A stretch of DNA of 64,000 nucleotides, from NCBI GenBank assembly GCA_036936605.1, contig JAUPFV010000001.1:113592771-113656770 (forward strand). Direction: 5' to 3'. The number at the start of each line of letters is the position of its first letter. Position 1 is the stretch's first letter. Positions 1 through 12,703 of the stretch are shown here, piece by piece. The DNA is from Limnanthes douglasii subsp. nivea. Taxonomy: Eukaryota; Streptophyta; Magnoliopsida; Brassicales; Limnanthaceae. The position numbers and the translations under genes were made by a program. Below the pieces are notes generated by a model that made no database searches, was not told the DNA's origin, and saw only the letters and a list, made by a program, of their open reading frames with translations.

Positions 1-705
1 CCACTCTCTTGCCGGAGACGATACCGGAGACAATTCCGGTAAAGCAGGTGAAGAAGACGATCCAGGGCTTTCGGAGTAGTTAGTTGATGACTCTTCGTCC
101 ATTTCGTTCTCTATTAAAGCCTCAGCGACACTCTCACTACTAATCATACTTGATTTCGACATTTTTCTCCTTCGCCTTTGTTCGTGACGGCGACGGCGTC
201 TCAAACTTTGTTCCATATCACGGTACCCAATCGCCGACACATCACTCATGGTCGAGAGATCAGAGCCGTCGTTGACTGCAGCTGCAATATTCAAGATTCC
301 TAGAAACATACCACTCGGACGGTGAATTTGAAGAGCGATGAAAGAAGGAGACTTGATTGCGTCTAAAGCAGAAAAATCTTCTTCATGCGATGGAAGAAAG
401 TTGCTTACGAGAAAACGCACGGACCCGATTAAAGTATCGCGGATATAACCAACGGAGTAAATCTCGATTGTGACACCGGACGTTTCGCTAGCGAGAAAAC
501 GAGGTGAGACACGAAAGAAAAACTTATCATTCCACGTTGGGTTCTCGGATCCAACCTGATCAACTCGGGTACGGAGTTTTTCGGACGGGTTAACCCATGC
601 GAGTGCGTAAGTGCGCACCTTACGCAATCTAGGCCTCGATTCCATTAGTCGTTGAGCCGAGATCAAGTTGATCTCCAATACATATGTTTCACTACCACAC
701 ATCAT
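1..705 (-). CDS. C2-domain (CaLB/SRC2-like) protein, 3' end outside window
   Basis: An uninterrupted frame of 235 codons runs from ATG-ATG at 705-700 to the window edge, so the C-terminus is missing. The N-terminus (YVLEINLISAQRL, then a stretch ending AWVNPSEKLRTRV) and the GSENPTWNDKFFF segment are typical of the first beta strands of a plant C2 domain. This domain class binds phospholipid, often with calcium, at membranes. After about residue 150 an Arg-rich stretch (SLRRRRRHEQRRRRK) and a Ser/Pro/acidic low-complexity tail follow, as in plant proteins annotated as calcium-dependent lipid-binding. No intron is needed in the visible part. The next gene, on the same strand, is a family 1 glycosyltransferase; as recalled, AT4G01200 and AT4G01210 form the same pair in Arabidopsis. 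The family call is firm. The exact role is unknown. Confidence 0.85.
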   Translation of the reverse strand, partial: MMCGSETYVLEINLISAQRLMESRPRLRKVRTYALAWVNPSEKLRTRVDQVGSENPTWNDKFFFRVSPRFLASETSGVTIEIYSVGYIRDTLIGSVRFLVSNFLPSHEEDFSALDAIKSPSFIALQIHRPSGMFLGILNIAAAVNDGSDLSTMSDVSAIGYRDMEQSLRRRRRHEQRRRRKMSKSSMISSESVAEALIENEMDEESSTNYSESPGSSSSPALPELSPVSSPAREW

Positions 706-740
706 TTTTTCAGAACAAAAAAACGAAATTCAAAAAGTTG

Positions 741-805
741 CCGAATTAGCTCGGCTCGGTCAAGAAGGAGAGGTTGATCTTGTCGAATTAGCTCGACACG
801 ATCAA
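741..805. repeat. Imperfect 42-bp-period duplication in the C2 gene leader
   Basis: The segment at 741-763 (core CGAATTAGCTCG) recurs at 783-805 with a few changes, a period of 42 bp. It lies just upstream of the C2 gene ATG, so it is likely in its 5' UTR or core promoter. No function is evident. Confidence 0.5.
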
Positions 806-1793
806 AGACACTCCTTCTCAAGAGAGAGAGGTTTTGAGGGGAGATATAGATATTGGTGAGATGAAGAATGGTTTGAAGAATTCCTGTGTTAAATAAGAGC
901 CCTGAAATCAACAAGAATGAAGTTACAAACACTAGAGACAGCTGTTTTATTCATGCTGTTCTTCTTTCTGTTTTCCCACTTCAGTTTTTTTTTCTTCCTT
1001 TTTTGGAATATTCAAGTATTTCTTAAACAATATTAAACTATTTTAACAAAAACTAATTATAGAACCAATTGTAATTAACAAAATTCATGAGATTTATGTT
1101 AAATATAGTTAACATGGAGAAGATAAAATTAGACATTGTTTAATTAACTAATTTTTTATTTATTCGTTAATCATAAGAAAAAACTATATATTAATAACGA
1201 ATTCACTATGCCAATTCTGGTTTGTTGGTTTGACGGGTTTCGTTATTATAGAGAAATATATTTTTTTTTCAGACGATTAGCTGTCTAAACAAATTTTTAC
1301 TCACGTAAATTTTGATCACTTGTTTTTAACAGAACCCCTGGTAAATATTTCACGTTCTTTTAACAATAACAAGGAAGAGAATTCTCGGTAAAAAATCTAC
1401 ACAAACACAAAATCTCGCCTAGGTAAATTTAGTTGTCAAACACCTTTTAACCAAATTTCTGTCTAATTTTGGGTAAAAGAAAACATGCTTTGAATATAAT
1501 TATGGTCACATTATTTCTGCGACACTGGTAGTGGTGTCGTATCATATCAAAGATTAAATCATGATCAAATAGTTAAATCTTACATACACTTGTATAACAC
1601 TGACCTTCCGATCAAACTATCTCTCGAAGCTAACTATATTAGGGTTGCACAATTAGTTACATACAAAACCAACCCTCGCACGAGAAATCAAAGAGATACA
1701 ACTTTATGAGTAGTTCTTTTTTTCTTATACCAAGAATGTAAAGAATTATGAATTTAGACCCTAGTCGTGTTACGTTTATAAAGAAAAGCTTTG
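806..1793. other. Intergenic, AT-rich, between C2 and glycosyltransferase genes
   Basis: AT-rich sequence without a credible ORF. It contains the promoter side of the C2 gene on the right of 705 and the 3' UTR side of the glycosyltransferase below 1794. No RNA gene or element was recognised. Confidence 0.6.
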
Positions 1794-4700
1794 TTAAGCT
1801 GCTATGACTGTCGAGTTTGAAATTTCTGACTTGCTTTTTACGTACTTACCTAGTACCTTTTGGCGGCTGTTTCGATCTTTCATTCGCGATAGCCTATCTT
1901 TGTTTTGTTGTTTCTTTTTCTCTTTCTCTTGACCTCGACGATGCCTCTCTGTCTCCAGTACACCTTGCCAGACTACTTCACCTGTTGATGGCCAAAGCCA
2001 CCGCTCAGTTGGCTGCTCTGAATCGGCTTTTTCTGCCAGGTCCTCATCCATGCTCTTTAAAGTGGCTAACTGAAACCATTTGATCCACATTTTCCCTTTA
2101 CGACTCTTCAATTTGTATTCTTCTTGCATTGTACCTGTTTCGGGGTTTATGTACACCATATGTCTCCCACTATGGTATGCCCAGATGTTTACTAGAAGCT
2201 CCAGCAAACGCGAATAGCAATGCTTGTCCTGTACGATATAGAAATCAATATTGAGCTTCCATAAAATACGATGTTTAACAAATTCTCATAGGCTAATAAC
2301 ATTACTTAAGCCTAGACTTTGTCTCTTCTCTTATACCCATAACCTTTATTTATAAAGTTTGAGGGCATATCTGATACAAAAGAAAGTTTAGGGAGTATAA
2401 GTGAGACAAAGAGTAAAGTTTAGGGGATTTTATGTTATTCGCCCTATTTTAGCTTTAGCCATCTGTAGACTAATCATTTGAAATTAAGACCATTTTTATA
2501 ATCCATGAAGCACATTATGACCCGTCAATGGCAGACTACGTATATAAAAAGCTTTGATTCAACTTGGAGGTAATTTACTTTATGTGTACTTAGAGAGCAC
2601 CGGCCACTTTGGTGGTGTTCGTCGTAAATCTGTGCATCCAATGCATCCACAAACATCCTGCAAATGAGATAAACAAGGTCATGCTCGGAAAATATTTTCA
2701 AGTTTTGGAGTAATTATGATAAAAAAGCAATTCAGTTGTACCTTGAAAACATGACAAACTCTAGGAAAGACCTAGTCGGCAAAGCCCAACTGTGCATGAC
2801 AGAGAATGTTCCAGCATTTTCAGGCATTTGTGGTACAGAATCCAAATGCTTTACGCCGTACATCCTCTTCAGAGTCTCTCGAAAAACAAACCTTTAAATA
2901 GATCATAAAATTAGGATATAATGCACTCCTTTTTTGCAAAAAATAAGCACATTACACAGACTTATAGGTGTAAGGTTGAGAACACCTTACTTGCAGTTTC
3001 TTGCATTTATAGCATCACAAAATGACCAAAAATCTTGTTTCGGAGAGTATCTCGGGTCCTTATCCATGCGAACCCAAAAGTACAGCGAGTCCCCATGCCT
3101 TTGTGTTTGTATTGCATCTAGCAAAGAATTTTCAGCAGCTTTGGATAATGATACCTATTTGAGAACAAGAATTAGATTATAAAAAAGCACATCACTGTGT
3201 TTTCTCTTTCAAATTATTTTTTTGACTCTCAATTCAAGCAAAAAATTTAACTTTTGAATGTTTTACCTGTCGAATCTGGGACTGGTCTTGTCCCTGAATA
3301 TTAATACACGCGACAACCAGCTCTTTAAATTCCCCTATTAAAGTATGTTTTCGAGAATATATATAAATGCCAATCCTATTAAATCTTCGTTATGATCTGG
3401 ATTTTTTATTATTTATTCCGGAAAAGACAGATTATCCCTATCACTAAACCCGGAGATATTAATTGAGTTCGAAAAATGATATTCTTAGGTTCCTAACTAG
3501 AATTTCCGGGACAGAAAAAGCATTCAGCTTCTAGCAGTAATAAAGCTTAAAAAATAAGAACACATCGCTTTTTGAACATATATAGGAAGCAAACTACATA
3601 ACCTTTTTGGTAGACTTACAATAGGTATTTACAAGACAAAACCAAGAGAAGCTAAAAAAAATGGTGGAACAAGATAATAGAATAGGGAGTAGATCCTTAC
3701 GTTCCTAGCTGTTGCTCTCCAAGACTGAAACCCAATCCAAGCATTCCTGTGGACACGGTCAATCCGGTTTGCGAGTGCAAAAAATGCTCCATGTTCACCG
3801 AGGATGTCCCGGTAATAAGGGTTGTTAAGACGTGTCAGACGAGATGGTGCGTCAATATCATCGGTCCCAGGTCTGCGACCCTTAGTGGACTGCAAACATT
3901 TCATCCATGTATCCACATCAGAAATGAACATATGCTGCTCTTGTGCAGACATTTTGAGTATCACAAGAAAAAAAAATATTACAAGTAGAATATATAAACA
4001 TGCGACAACAGAAGAAATAACAACGTCATAAGAAAAACTTGTACGTCAGATATCAAGAGCAGTTTGTAGAGAGACTTATGCATCATTCCACATATTATTC
4101 ATCCTTACATAAATACTTAATGTAGAAAAAAATAGCCTGCTTATGCAGCAGACAGATCCTAGTTTTTTCAAACTCAGTAAAATACTATGATATCATAGGC
4201 TGAAGTACAGTGTTAAATGACACGCTTGACTAACCAGTCCAATACCACGATAAAGAGAGCGTTGATGGAGAAATGGCCATGTGCCTTCCCCAAAATACGG
4301 TTCATAAATGCACAAGGGTTGGCCTGTTCTTTCAAGCTCCCCTTCATCCCTTTCATGCAAAGCATTCTTAGCACGATCTGCTTTTTTGGCACTTCGATAT
4401 ACTTCCTCCCATGTTCCACGGGGCTCATCAATTCTATCTTTCAGCTGCAAACCAGTAAAAACAGTTCAAAATAGAATGTAAAAGTAGTCGTGTAAAGAAC
4501 AAGGTAAGCAAACTTTGAAGCTCTATCGAGCTCAGCTCATTTAACAGATTGAAGTCGCTCGAACGAGAGCTTACAGAAAAAATTATCTACAAAATTCGCT
4601 GTGTTTAAAATATTCATTTTTCAGCTGGACCAGAAACAGAGGTTTCCACACAAGTAATATGGGTTGATAAGTTTAATGAGCAACTTAATTCAATTAGTAA

Positions 4701-7700
4701 GCCCGACTGACCAACCACCTACCTCTTCCTCCTCTCTTCTCTTTTTAGTATTGGCCATATGAATACGTCTCTCTTCCGCCCAAATCTCATATGAAAAGAA
4801 ATTATCAATATCCAGTGAAGAACGAGCGTTCTCGCCTGCTGTACGGTTCCACATCTCCTCAACCTTAGTTAAATATCTCCTACTCCTGAGACTTCTGTCT
4901 TCATAAGTTGAATTCAAGAAATCTTTAAATAAATGCCATTGCCATTCTTCTTTCATTTTGGGAGGCAACTCCTTGATAGCCTTTGGCAATGCTACTTCTG
5001 AAGATAACTTGAGAACTCTTTCAAGAAGCAAAACATAACCTTCAACAGTTTCTTGAACCATCATGTTCTTGATAGAGCTTCTTCCCACCATAGCAATATT
5101 GCGTGCTACTGAAGATAAATTTCCTTTTGAAAACACTCCCAACGTGATCTGGGACAGAGCCTTGATATTCTCCTTAGGAAAAAGATAGCCATTCACCCTG
5201 TCATCAACCTATTTGTTATTGCCAATACAGTCAGTAGGATATACAGTGAACTTCAAAGAAGAAAACAATATAAGAAATTATAGATGATCTGGATTCCATA
5301 TAAGACAAGATGAGGGAAAAGAAAATTAGAAAGGAAAAGGAACAAAAGAAGCCATTTCGGGAGGCACAAATTAACATCTCTTATAGATCCTCCTTGTACC
5401 TTTCAATTTACAATAGTTGCATTGAAATTTCTGAAATCCATATAGAGAAACTAGCTGTCTTAATACCGCACTTATCAAGAGTTTACGAATAAAAACCACA
5501 GAAGTCGAAGCAAGTAGAAGCCTTACATATTTCTTGATGTTGGAGAGATCTGGTGCAATGATTGCTTTACCAAAGGACATTGCCTTCTTCAGGATTTCTG
5601 GAAAAGTTTGCTCCTCAAGAAAGGATCCATATATCACAAGATCAGAAATACCCAATATCTCATCGACACCTCGGTCAACAGCTACGTGCTCCACGGCATT
5701 TCTTGGATATGATAAGTTAAGAGCAATAGTCTGGGTTAAGAAAATAGAAAATAGATTAATAGATAAACGACTGGAATAATGATCGAGGGTCAAATATAAT
5801 ATTTTAATATAATACCTCAACAGCCATGCTGTAATTACTTGTTGAACCTCGGCTTAGAACAATGATTTTGAGACGAGCAGAAAGATGTCTATATAATGGT
5901 AACAAGGCTTGTAACACAAGAGCATGTTCCAGCCATAAACCCTTGTAGAAGAATTGACTTCCAACAATTGAAATTATAATGCTATCAGGATTGTAGTCGA
6001 ACTCCACATGTAGATCCTTCTTGTACAAAACCTTTGAAGTGTCTGGTCTCCATGCCTCAGCAGGAGAACCAGGAATGACGTGATAGTTTCGTACGTTAAA
6101 CATAGAATAAATCATCTGCAGAAAGTGCAGAAAAAACATTAAAACCCCTGAATAACAAACTCAATCTGAGCTCAAGTGGTAAGATTCAATTTCAATCAAG
6201 AAAAACTTGGCGAAAAAATCACGTGAAACGGTGAAAGAGTAAAGGAACTGATGAAGCATAGAAAATAATTAATTACTTAAGTTGGCCAGCAGAACATAAA
6301 AGATTGGACTCGAAACCACGTCTAATTTATTGACAGGAAAACCTATTGGGACCATCATAGTATAGTTATCCTAGTCCTTTTACACTTTTTACAACCTACT
6401 GCAACTTTCTTCATACAGTTTGCCTCTCATTTTGATACTTTTTGCATTTCTGTAACCAAACCTGAAATAATGTTGTCCTCAACTCCTCAGATTCTTTTTT
6501 TACCACTACATTATTAAAGGCCGTTGAATGAACACTCATAAAAAATCTGTTTATAGTGAACAAGGCCTATAATTTGATTTAATATCAGCGGTATATTCAG
6601 CCAGTTTATTTATAGTATATTTTATGCCAATTAACGATGCCTATACAATCTCCTGAGTTGAGAACTTGCGTTCCAAGAACAGATCATGCATAAGTGATGC
6701 AGACTAACAGAAAAATGCAAAGAGACAATAAATGTAAACTATGATGTTATAAGTTACAACAAGTTTAGAAAGATAAAAAAAGTTTAATTGTAATAGTTAT
6801 TACCGGCAGGAAATAATTGGAGAAGACAACAACTGAAGCCCGTCCAAAAATCTTTTTCCAGTCATTTACAAGCTCAGTCTGTCCAGTGGAACTGTACTCG
6901 TTTGAACGAATGGCTAGACTTCCGTCATGGATGGTCCATACAAGGGGCAAAGATCTAAAGGGTTCTTGCATAAGACTGGAACAAGAGATACTAATCATGT
7001 TAAACTTAAACAGATATTCACAGTAAAGGGCTCTCCAAAGAATTGAAATCGAACTAGAATTCATTCCTACCGAGAGAAAACACTTTTGGCTTCAAAGGAG
7101 TTCACTAGTATACCATCAAAGCTGCCAAAACAAGAGCAATATATACTATATAAAAACCATTAGACATAACAAAAAAACAAGCTTGAGAATGCTGAACAAG
7201 AAGTTTAAAATCAACGAAAAATGTGCCTAGAACTCAGGATCATCTTAAGAAAACTTCTTAAGACATTCATATGCGTGGAACAGGACAAACTCCTCGTAAA
7301 TCAAAATTAGTAACTTGAAGTGACAAATCTCCATTGATTGGAAACCTGAACTTGCTTGCGAGTAAATAATATAAACTTTAGATTTCAGTAACTATGCATA
7401 CTTTAGCCAATCAACCATAGTCTCCCGCCCAAGTTCATTTCGCAGAATAGTGACTGAAACTCCTAAATTTTGCCAGATTTCCCCTACAGGGCCATCTTCG
7501 AGTGAGTAAACCTGCCAGACGGAGTCATGAATAAGCATAACTATAATCATCATATCCAACATCAAACTACACCTACATAAATCCAAAAGAAACACTAAAA
7601 CATCACTCTCTAGAGCAGGCTAAAGCATAATTTTCCACTAATTAGATAGATTCCCCTTAGTACCTTAATCTCATAACCAATCTCTCTCAACGCAGTTGCA

Positions 7701-8223
7701 ACAGTCACCATAAGCAACTGTTGTGGATCAGCCACTAGATCAGCAAAAACCTAGATACACAAGACATAAACAAATTTAAATTACACGACAAGGTACCAAG
7801 TTTAGCCAGAACAGTAATTACAAATACATAAAGATAGAAACTAACCAGTGCGAGGTGTGGCTTTCTGTAACCATTTAAACCAGAACTCAAATTGACGAAT
7901 CTAGGTGCTGCTTCTTCATTCTGGAATTTCATTAAAACCCTAAGAGCATCAAATCTAAAATCTTCACCAAAATCAAAATCAAAACCACTAATACTCCTTA
8001 AATCCACATCCTCCATTGGTTTTTCAGATTTATAGATGACATAGCCAGGTAAAAACATCTGGAAGAGCACAACGAAGAAGAGGAACGTAGCAACTGCACA
8101 AATCCATTGGAGATAGTCGAGCTTCTTGAAAAGTAAAAACCTGGAGAATTTCGATCTGGGTGGTCTTTGAAGAAACTGGTGTCGCTTTAATGGGTCTTTG
8201 AACCCAGATTCTAGACAACCCAT
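1794..8223 (-). CDS. Family 1 glycosyltransferase, 14 exons (AT4G01210/AT5G04480-like)
   Basis: Exons, all with GT-AG borders and consistent phase: 8223-7846, 7750-7664, 7511-7402, 7121-7071, 6975-6804, 6115-5816, 5730-5527, 5208-4723, 4444-4235, 3889-3701, 3154-2991, 2891-2742, 2657-2579, 2228-1794. They sum to 3015 nt (1004 aa plus stop) with no internal stop. A short cytosolic N-terminus precedes one hydrophobic anchor at about residues 41-63, which suggests a type II Golgi/endomembrane protein. Residues 367-434 (GISDLVIYGSFLEEQTFPEI, then a segment ending APDLSNIKKYV) form the donor-sugar half of a GT-B fold. A long plant-specific C-terminal region follows (IGFQSWRATARN, ELLVNIWAYHSGR, WLWPSTGEVVW). 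The length is close to the Arabidopsis relatives as recalled. The sugar substrate is not known. The start is the only ATG giving the conserved N-terminus and anchor. The gene looks intact. Confidence 0.93.
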
Positions 8224-8550
8224 TTCACTAAGTTCTCATCTGAGGTTTGTCAAACGCCAACAAACAACAGAGAGAGATGCAGAAATGGAAAGAACCGCAT
8301 GCAAAAGATAGCCGGAAAGAAAATGAGCTGTCAGCTGTAAATCGATAGTGTGAAATTCTGATAAGGACAGAAGAGCAGTGTTGATGAGATGTTACCGAGT
8401 CGAAACGAAGAGCAGTGGCAGTGACGCGAGAGATCTAGAGGTAGAGAAAAAAGAGATACGAGTTGAAATGGGATTTGGAATCGTGATTGAATTATGTCAA
8501 AGATTTGGAGTTCTAGTCGTTTCCATTTTCTGATCTTATTCCTTCCCATT
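8224..8550 (-). promoter_or_regulatory. 5' UTR and promoter side of the glycosyltransferase gene
   Basis: This is the 327 bp between the glycosyltransferase ATG and the start of the retrotransposon duplication at 8551. Short ORFs here look like chance. No clear TATA box stands out. The transposon DNA begins within about 330 bp of the start codon, so part of the promoter may be displaced. Confidence 0.4.
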
Positions 8551-10167
8551 GACTGCTGTGCTGTATTCTAATACTATTAGCATACTACAATTTTATAAAT
8601 ATACTTTTGTGTTACTAAAAAGTTCAAAATTTTGAATAGTTATATAAATACATGATATAATGTCCTGACATTTTGGAGGGCATGAAATTTACAATGGGTT
8701 TCAATATCGTCTAAACAGCTTTATATATTTATTAATTTTGTTTAGGATGTAATAGGAAGTAGCCTAAAGCTATCGATGCAATGGCACGAGGTTGATACAA
8801 AAAAGGTAAAAACTAAGTATATAAATGTTATATATTGTTTGAGAATTTTTATATACCGGTTACTCTTTACTTTTAAAGAAAAGACAAAAAAACATTGATT
8901 CGTTTTTTAAACTATAATCAAATTATAAATTGATCCTATCATCTTTAGCCGTTGATTAACAAATAATTTAATATTTTTTAATTTAAACGGTAGTTTATAA
9001 TTTAAAAATAAAGATCATTTAAAAATTTAATATATATATATATACAATATTAATTATATATATATATATATATATGATATTAAAAATATATATCAAGCGA
9101 ACATCTTAATTCAAATTATGATCTATGCAATAAGAATAAAAAAACAAAAGAACAACGACTTTTATTGTCAGAATATAACAAACAATAACAAACTCACCTC
9201 TTTGAATTTGTAATATATTAGATTTATGTTGTTTTTGTTCTAACACATTAATTTGTAATTGTAAATAACAAAAAAAGAGTCATTACATCATCTTCGACTA
9301 TTGTAGGCAAATGTTGAGATAGCCTTACATCATCTGGATTTTCACGATCTGATGACAAGTTCTGTGTGAATTGTGACCACATAAGTACCTCGTATGGTCT
9401 CATTTTTATGGTCTCATTTTCACGGACTGATGAGATAGCATTTGAAAGAACAAGTATAATAGTTTAAGTGTAAATATTAACCTACTCGTGACTTTCTTAT
9501 AACTTCTAAGCGAGTCATCACCATCTGTTTATATTAGAGGTTTGTAAAACAAAATATCACATACAACGCCAAATTTGATGAGGAATAACCTCGTGAAAGT
9601 AATGTTAATGATTATAAGACCTAAACAGCTTAAGACTTAAAAGTAGTAGGATCAATTTTATAACTTCTCTCTTTAAATTGTTCACCATTTACATGAAGGG
9701 TTTCCCTTGTTATAGCAAATATAAAATAAAATATAATCCGAAAGAACATATATCTTTGAAGGTGCGTGACATTCATGTGTTACAAAATTTCCAGAATTAC
9801 CTTTTAACCATTTAAGACATTTTAGATTGTTATTGATAAAGACACGAATTATCAGGGAGTTGAAACAATTATATTAAGTAAATTTTAAAGTTAAGAGATG
9901 AGATTTATGTTATTTGTAAATATAAAGGTCCACAATGCAATTTACGTGTTTATGTAACTGAATCCGTTAAAGTCTTCCGAGACTCCTATAAATAGGATCG
10001 GAGACAATGAATAAAGGATCCGACTTTTACTTCTGGAAATTTGTTTTCTACTATTATTTTACTTTCAACAAATAAAGTGTTATCATTCTCTCTCTACATT
10101 TTTACTCTCTCTCAAAAAGAACATACCTAATTCAATATTCAAATAAGAAAATCACTTACACTCAACA
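8551..10167 (+). mobile_element. Element A 5' LTR region, copy 1 (left end unresolved)
   Basis: This is AT-rich non-coding DNA that ends at CTCAACA directly before the primer site TTGGCGACCAC at 10168. A TATA box (TATAAATAGG) lies at about 9986, and GAATAAAGGATCC follows it. The part from about 9832 also matches the remnant 3' LTR at 36130-36345, which shows LTR identity for that part. Where the LTR begins between 8551 and 9832 cannot be read directly. A (TA)n tract sits at about 9035-9075. Confidence 0.6.
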
Positions 10168-10247
10168 TTGGCGACCACAATACCTAGTTGCAAATCTAAA
10201 ACTATAAATTAAAGAATTTACAGTTAGCAATATTGATTAAGATCAAT

Positions 10248-12273
10248 ATGGAACCAAATATTAGAATTGATCCTACAGTTCATGAGGAGCTCGAGGCACT
10301 CCTGTCAGATCTACGCATAGAATAAAGTCAGCATAATAGTCAAGTTCATGAGCGATGTGATCGATTTGACATAGAAAATCAAATAAATCAATTGTTAGAA
10401 AAAATTATTGTCTTGGATGATGAATATATTTCAAGTGAACAACAAATTCAAACTAGAATATTGAAATCTGAAATACGCCAAGTCAATGCGAAAGATGAAT
10501 TGGAAAATTGATCTAATAAATTTAATAAAGCATATCGGAGTCGAAGTGATCGAAAGAAAACACATTTTTAATCTGACAACGAGCATCGTTCTTCTCGAAA
10601 GAAAAGGAAATAAAATTATCAATATATTACATCTACTGATAGTGAATATTCAAGCTCGGAATTTGAGGCTATTTTTAAAAAATAGAGGAAGTACCGGAAT
10701 TCTTCAAAGGGAGAAGAAAGTCGACATAGAAATTCACGTAAATAGTATAAGTTAAATAAGATAAATGAGGCTCGAAATGTGAGGGATACCTTATGGCATA
10801 AAGATGATACTTCTAACTAGTATATGAATACAACATATCAGAATCTATATGTTGTTATGGGGATAACTGGTTCCGATCAGTATATGTAATGGGTTGATTG
10901 GAGAAATTAAATTTATCTGTTGAGATTAGGTCAATTCCTCTTTCGAGGCGCTTTGATATTTCAAAGGTAGAAAAGTTTGATGGAACTCAAGATCCTGATG
11001 ATCATATTGAACAATTAAAAAATTATATGATGAATGTTGAGGATGATGATAGGTTGGTATGTATGATATTCTCACAAACTTTCAAAAGGACAACTTTAAA
11101 GTGATATAAATAGAATCCTGAAAGGGGTCTATAACCAATTTTAGACTTTTTATACTGTTTTTTTAAGACAGTTTGTGGGGAGAAAATAAATGCGAGCCAA
11201 TAGTGATACAATAATACAATGTAAACAGACAGTAGGTGAGAACTTAAAAGATTATACAAGGCGTTTTGTGTTAACAAAAGTGGGATTGGATGATTGTGAA
11301 TAGCTGGTTGTTATGGTAGCTTTTAGACAAAGATTGTTGCCATGCGATTTTGCGAATCAGACTAAAAAAGGAGAGCTTTAACTTTTGGGGCACTTATGGC
11401 TCAAGTCGAGGAAAACATAAAGTAGAAAAATCTATAAGAGTTTGAGGTGGATCTGATTCTATTAAAAAAAGCTCGGGGAAAACATAAATTAGTCAATGAT
11501 ACCAGGGAAACACCTCAAATTCTCAGGCACCATCTCGTCCAAGGATAAACAATAATCCAATTCCTCAAACCGGATGTGCTCCTTCTCAACCCACTAGTTA
11601 TCAGCCTCATCGGACAAGACCTAATCAGTGGATAAGACCAAAATATTTTGTAGAGTTAACTGAATATGTAGCTTCTATTTTTGAAAATTCAAAATAACAA
11701 GTTCAGTTTAGAAAACCAACACCCATAAATAGAGCAAGGGAGGAGCATAAAGATATATTTTCAAGTATCATAATAATATCGGGCATGACAATGCAGAGTT
11801 TATAACATTAAAGTAAGAAATTCAAATCTTGATTGAAAATGGAAAATCAACAACTTTTGTCAAATGACAAAGCAATGGGTTAAAAAACCCGAGAATATTA
11901 ACACAACAAGTCATTAACACAAACTCGAAGCAAGAAAGAGCATTGATGATTTGGGATTCTGAACGTAACAAGTTTGATGCGGCATCATAATATTTGGATA
12001 CAGACCGATATCGTTTAATTTTGTTAGTTGTGGATGAGGTAGTTGTTCAAGAATGGGTTCGAAGACACCATGACTGATAATACAAATATCCGGGGAAGAC
12101 ACTATGACTGGTAATACAAATAGCTTACAAAAAAGATATATAGTAAGATTGGTCACCCAACTAGAAGGAAGAATGTCCACTCATTTATATGGAAAGATAT
12201 AAACACCTTTTATTTTGTTAGAGAAGGATGGTCTGAAGGGGATAACAGTCACTTATGAAGATGCGGTAGTTAT
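10248..12273 (+). pseudogene. Element A gag and start of protease, copy 1, degraded
   Basis: An ATG at 10248 opens a gag frame (MEPNIRIDPTVHEELEALL) that is broken by several in-frame stops. The capsid core is recognisable at 10898-11104 (RRFDISKVEKFDGTQDPDDH). A zinc-knuckle-like remnant (KYHNNIGHDNAEF) lies at about 11765-11810. The frame runs to GCGGTAGTTAT (DAVV), where element B interrupts it. In copy 2 the same frame resumes at 28017 as VIGAYI, which identifies this end as the protease region. It is not translatable as it stands. Confidence 0.8.
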
Positions 12274-12633
12274 TGATAGGTTCAGATATTTTTGGAAGGG
12301 AAATATTGCTTTACCCAGAGGGGCAGTTTGGGTATCTTTTACACCTAGCCTATCGTGAAAATTATGATGTAGTCAATCATGACTCAACTGTATGTTAATA
12401 GTATTTAGGGTTTGGGCTTTAAAGATTGATCTGAATCCAGAGTCTGACCCATAAATCCCATAGGTTATAAAATCAGTATAAATACCCCAACCAACTTCAT
12501 TTAATGGGTTGGGCCTTTTGAAGAACATTAAATACAAGCATACACATGTATTCTCTTACTACTCACTATTTAGAAATTAATAGTCAACTTACAAACTCCA
12601 CAAAATACCCCCGACTATAAATAATCCATACCA
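12274..12633 (+). mobile_element. Element B 5' LTR, duplicated copy 1
   Basis: This 360-bp LTR starts TGATAGG and ends CCATACCA. A primer-site-like stretch (TTGGCAATCACAGTGGGAGG) follows from 12636. A TATA box (AGTATAAATACC) lies at about 12476. It still has an 18-nt stretch (CTGAATCCAGAGTCTGAC) that is also in the 3' LTR at 27668-28016 but missing from the copy 2 LTR at 17111-17453, so that deletion came after the duplication. Confidence 0.88.
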
Positions 12634-12703
12634 AATTGGCAATCACAGTGGGAGGCGACGGTGCCTGAATTTCAGATTCAAAACCAGTAAACAAACCAAT
12701 TCT

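Noticed and set aside
3749..4474. Plus-strand ORFs within the glycosyltransferase gene
   Set aside because: They are antisense shadows of exons 9 and 10, which join in frame on the minus strand and match the family.
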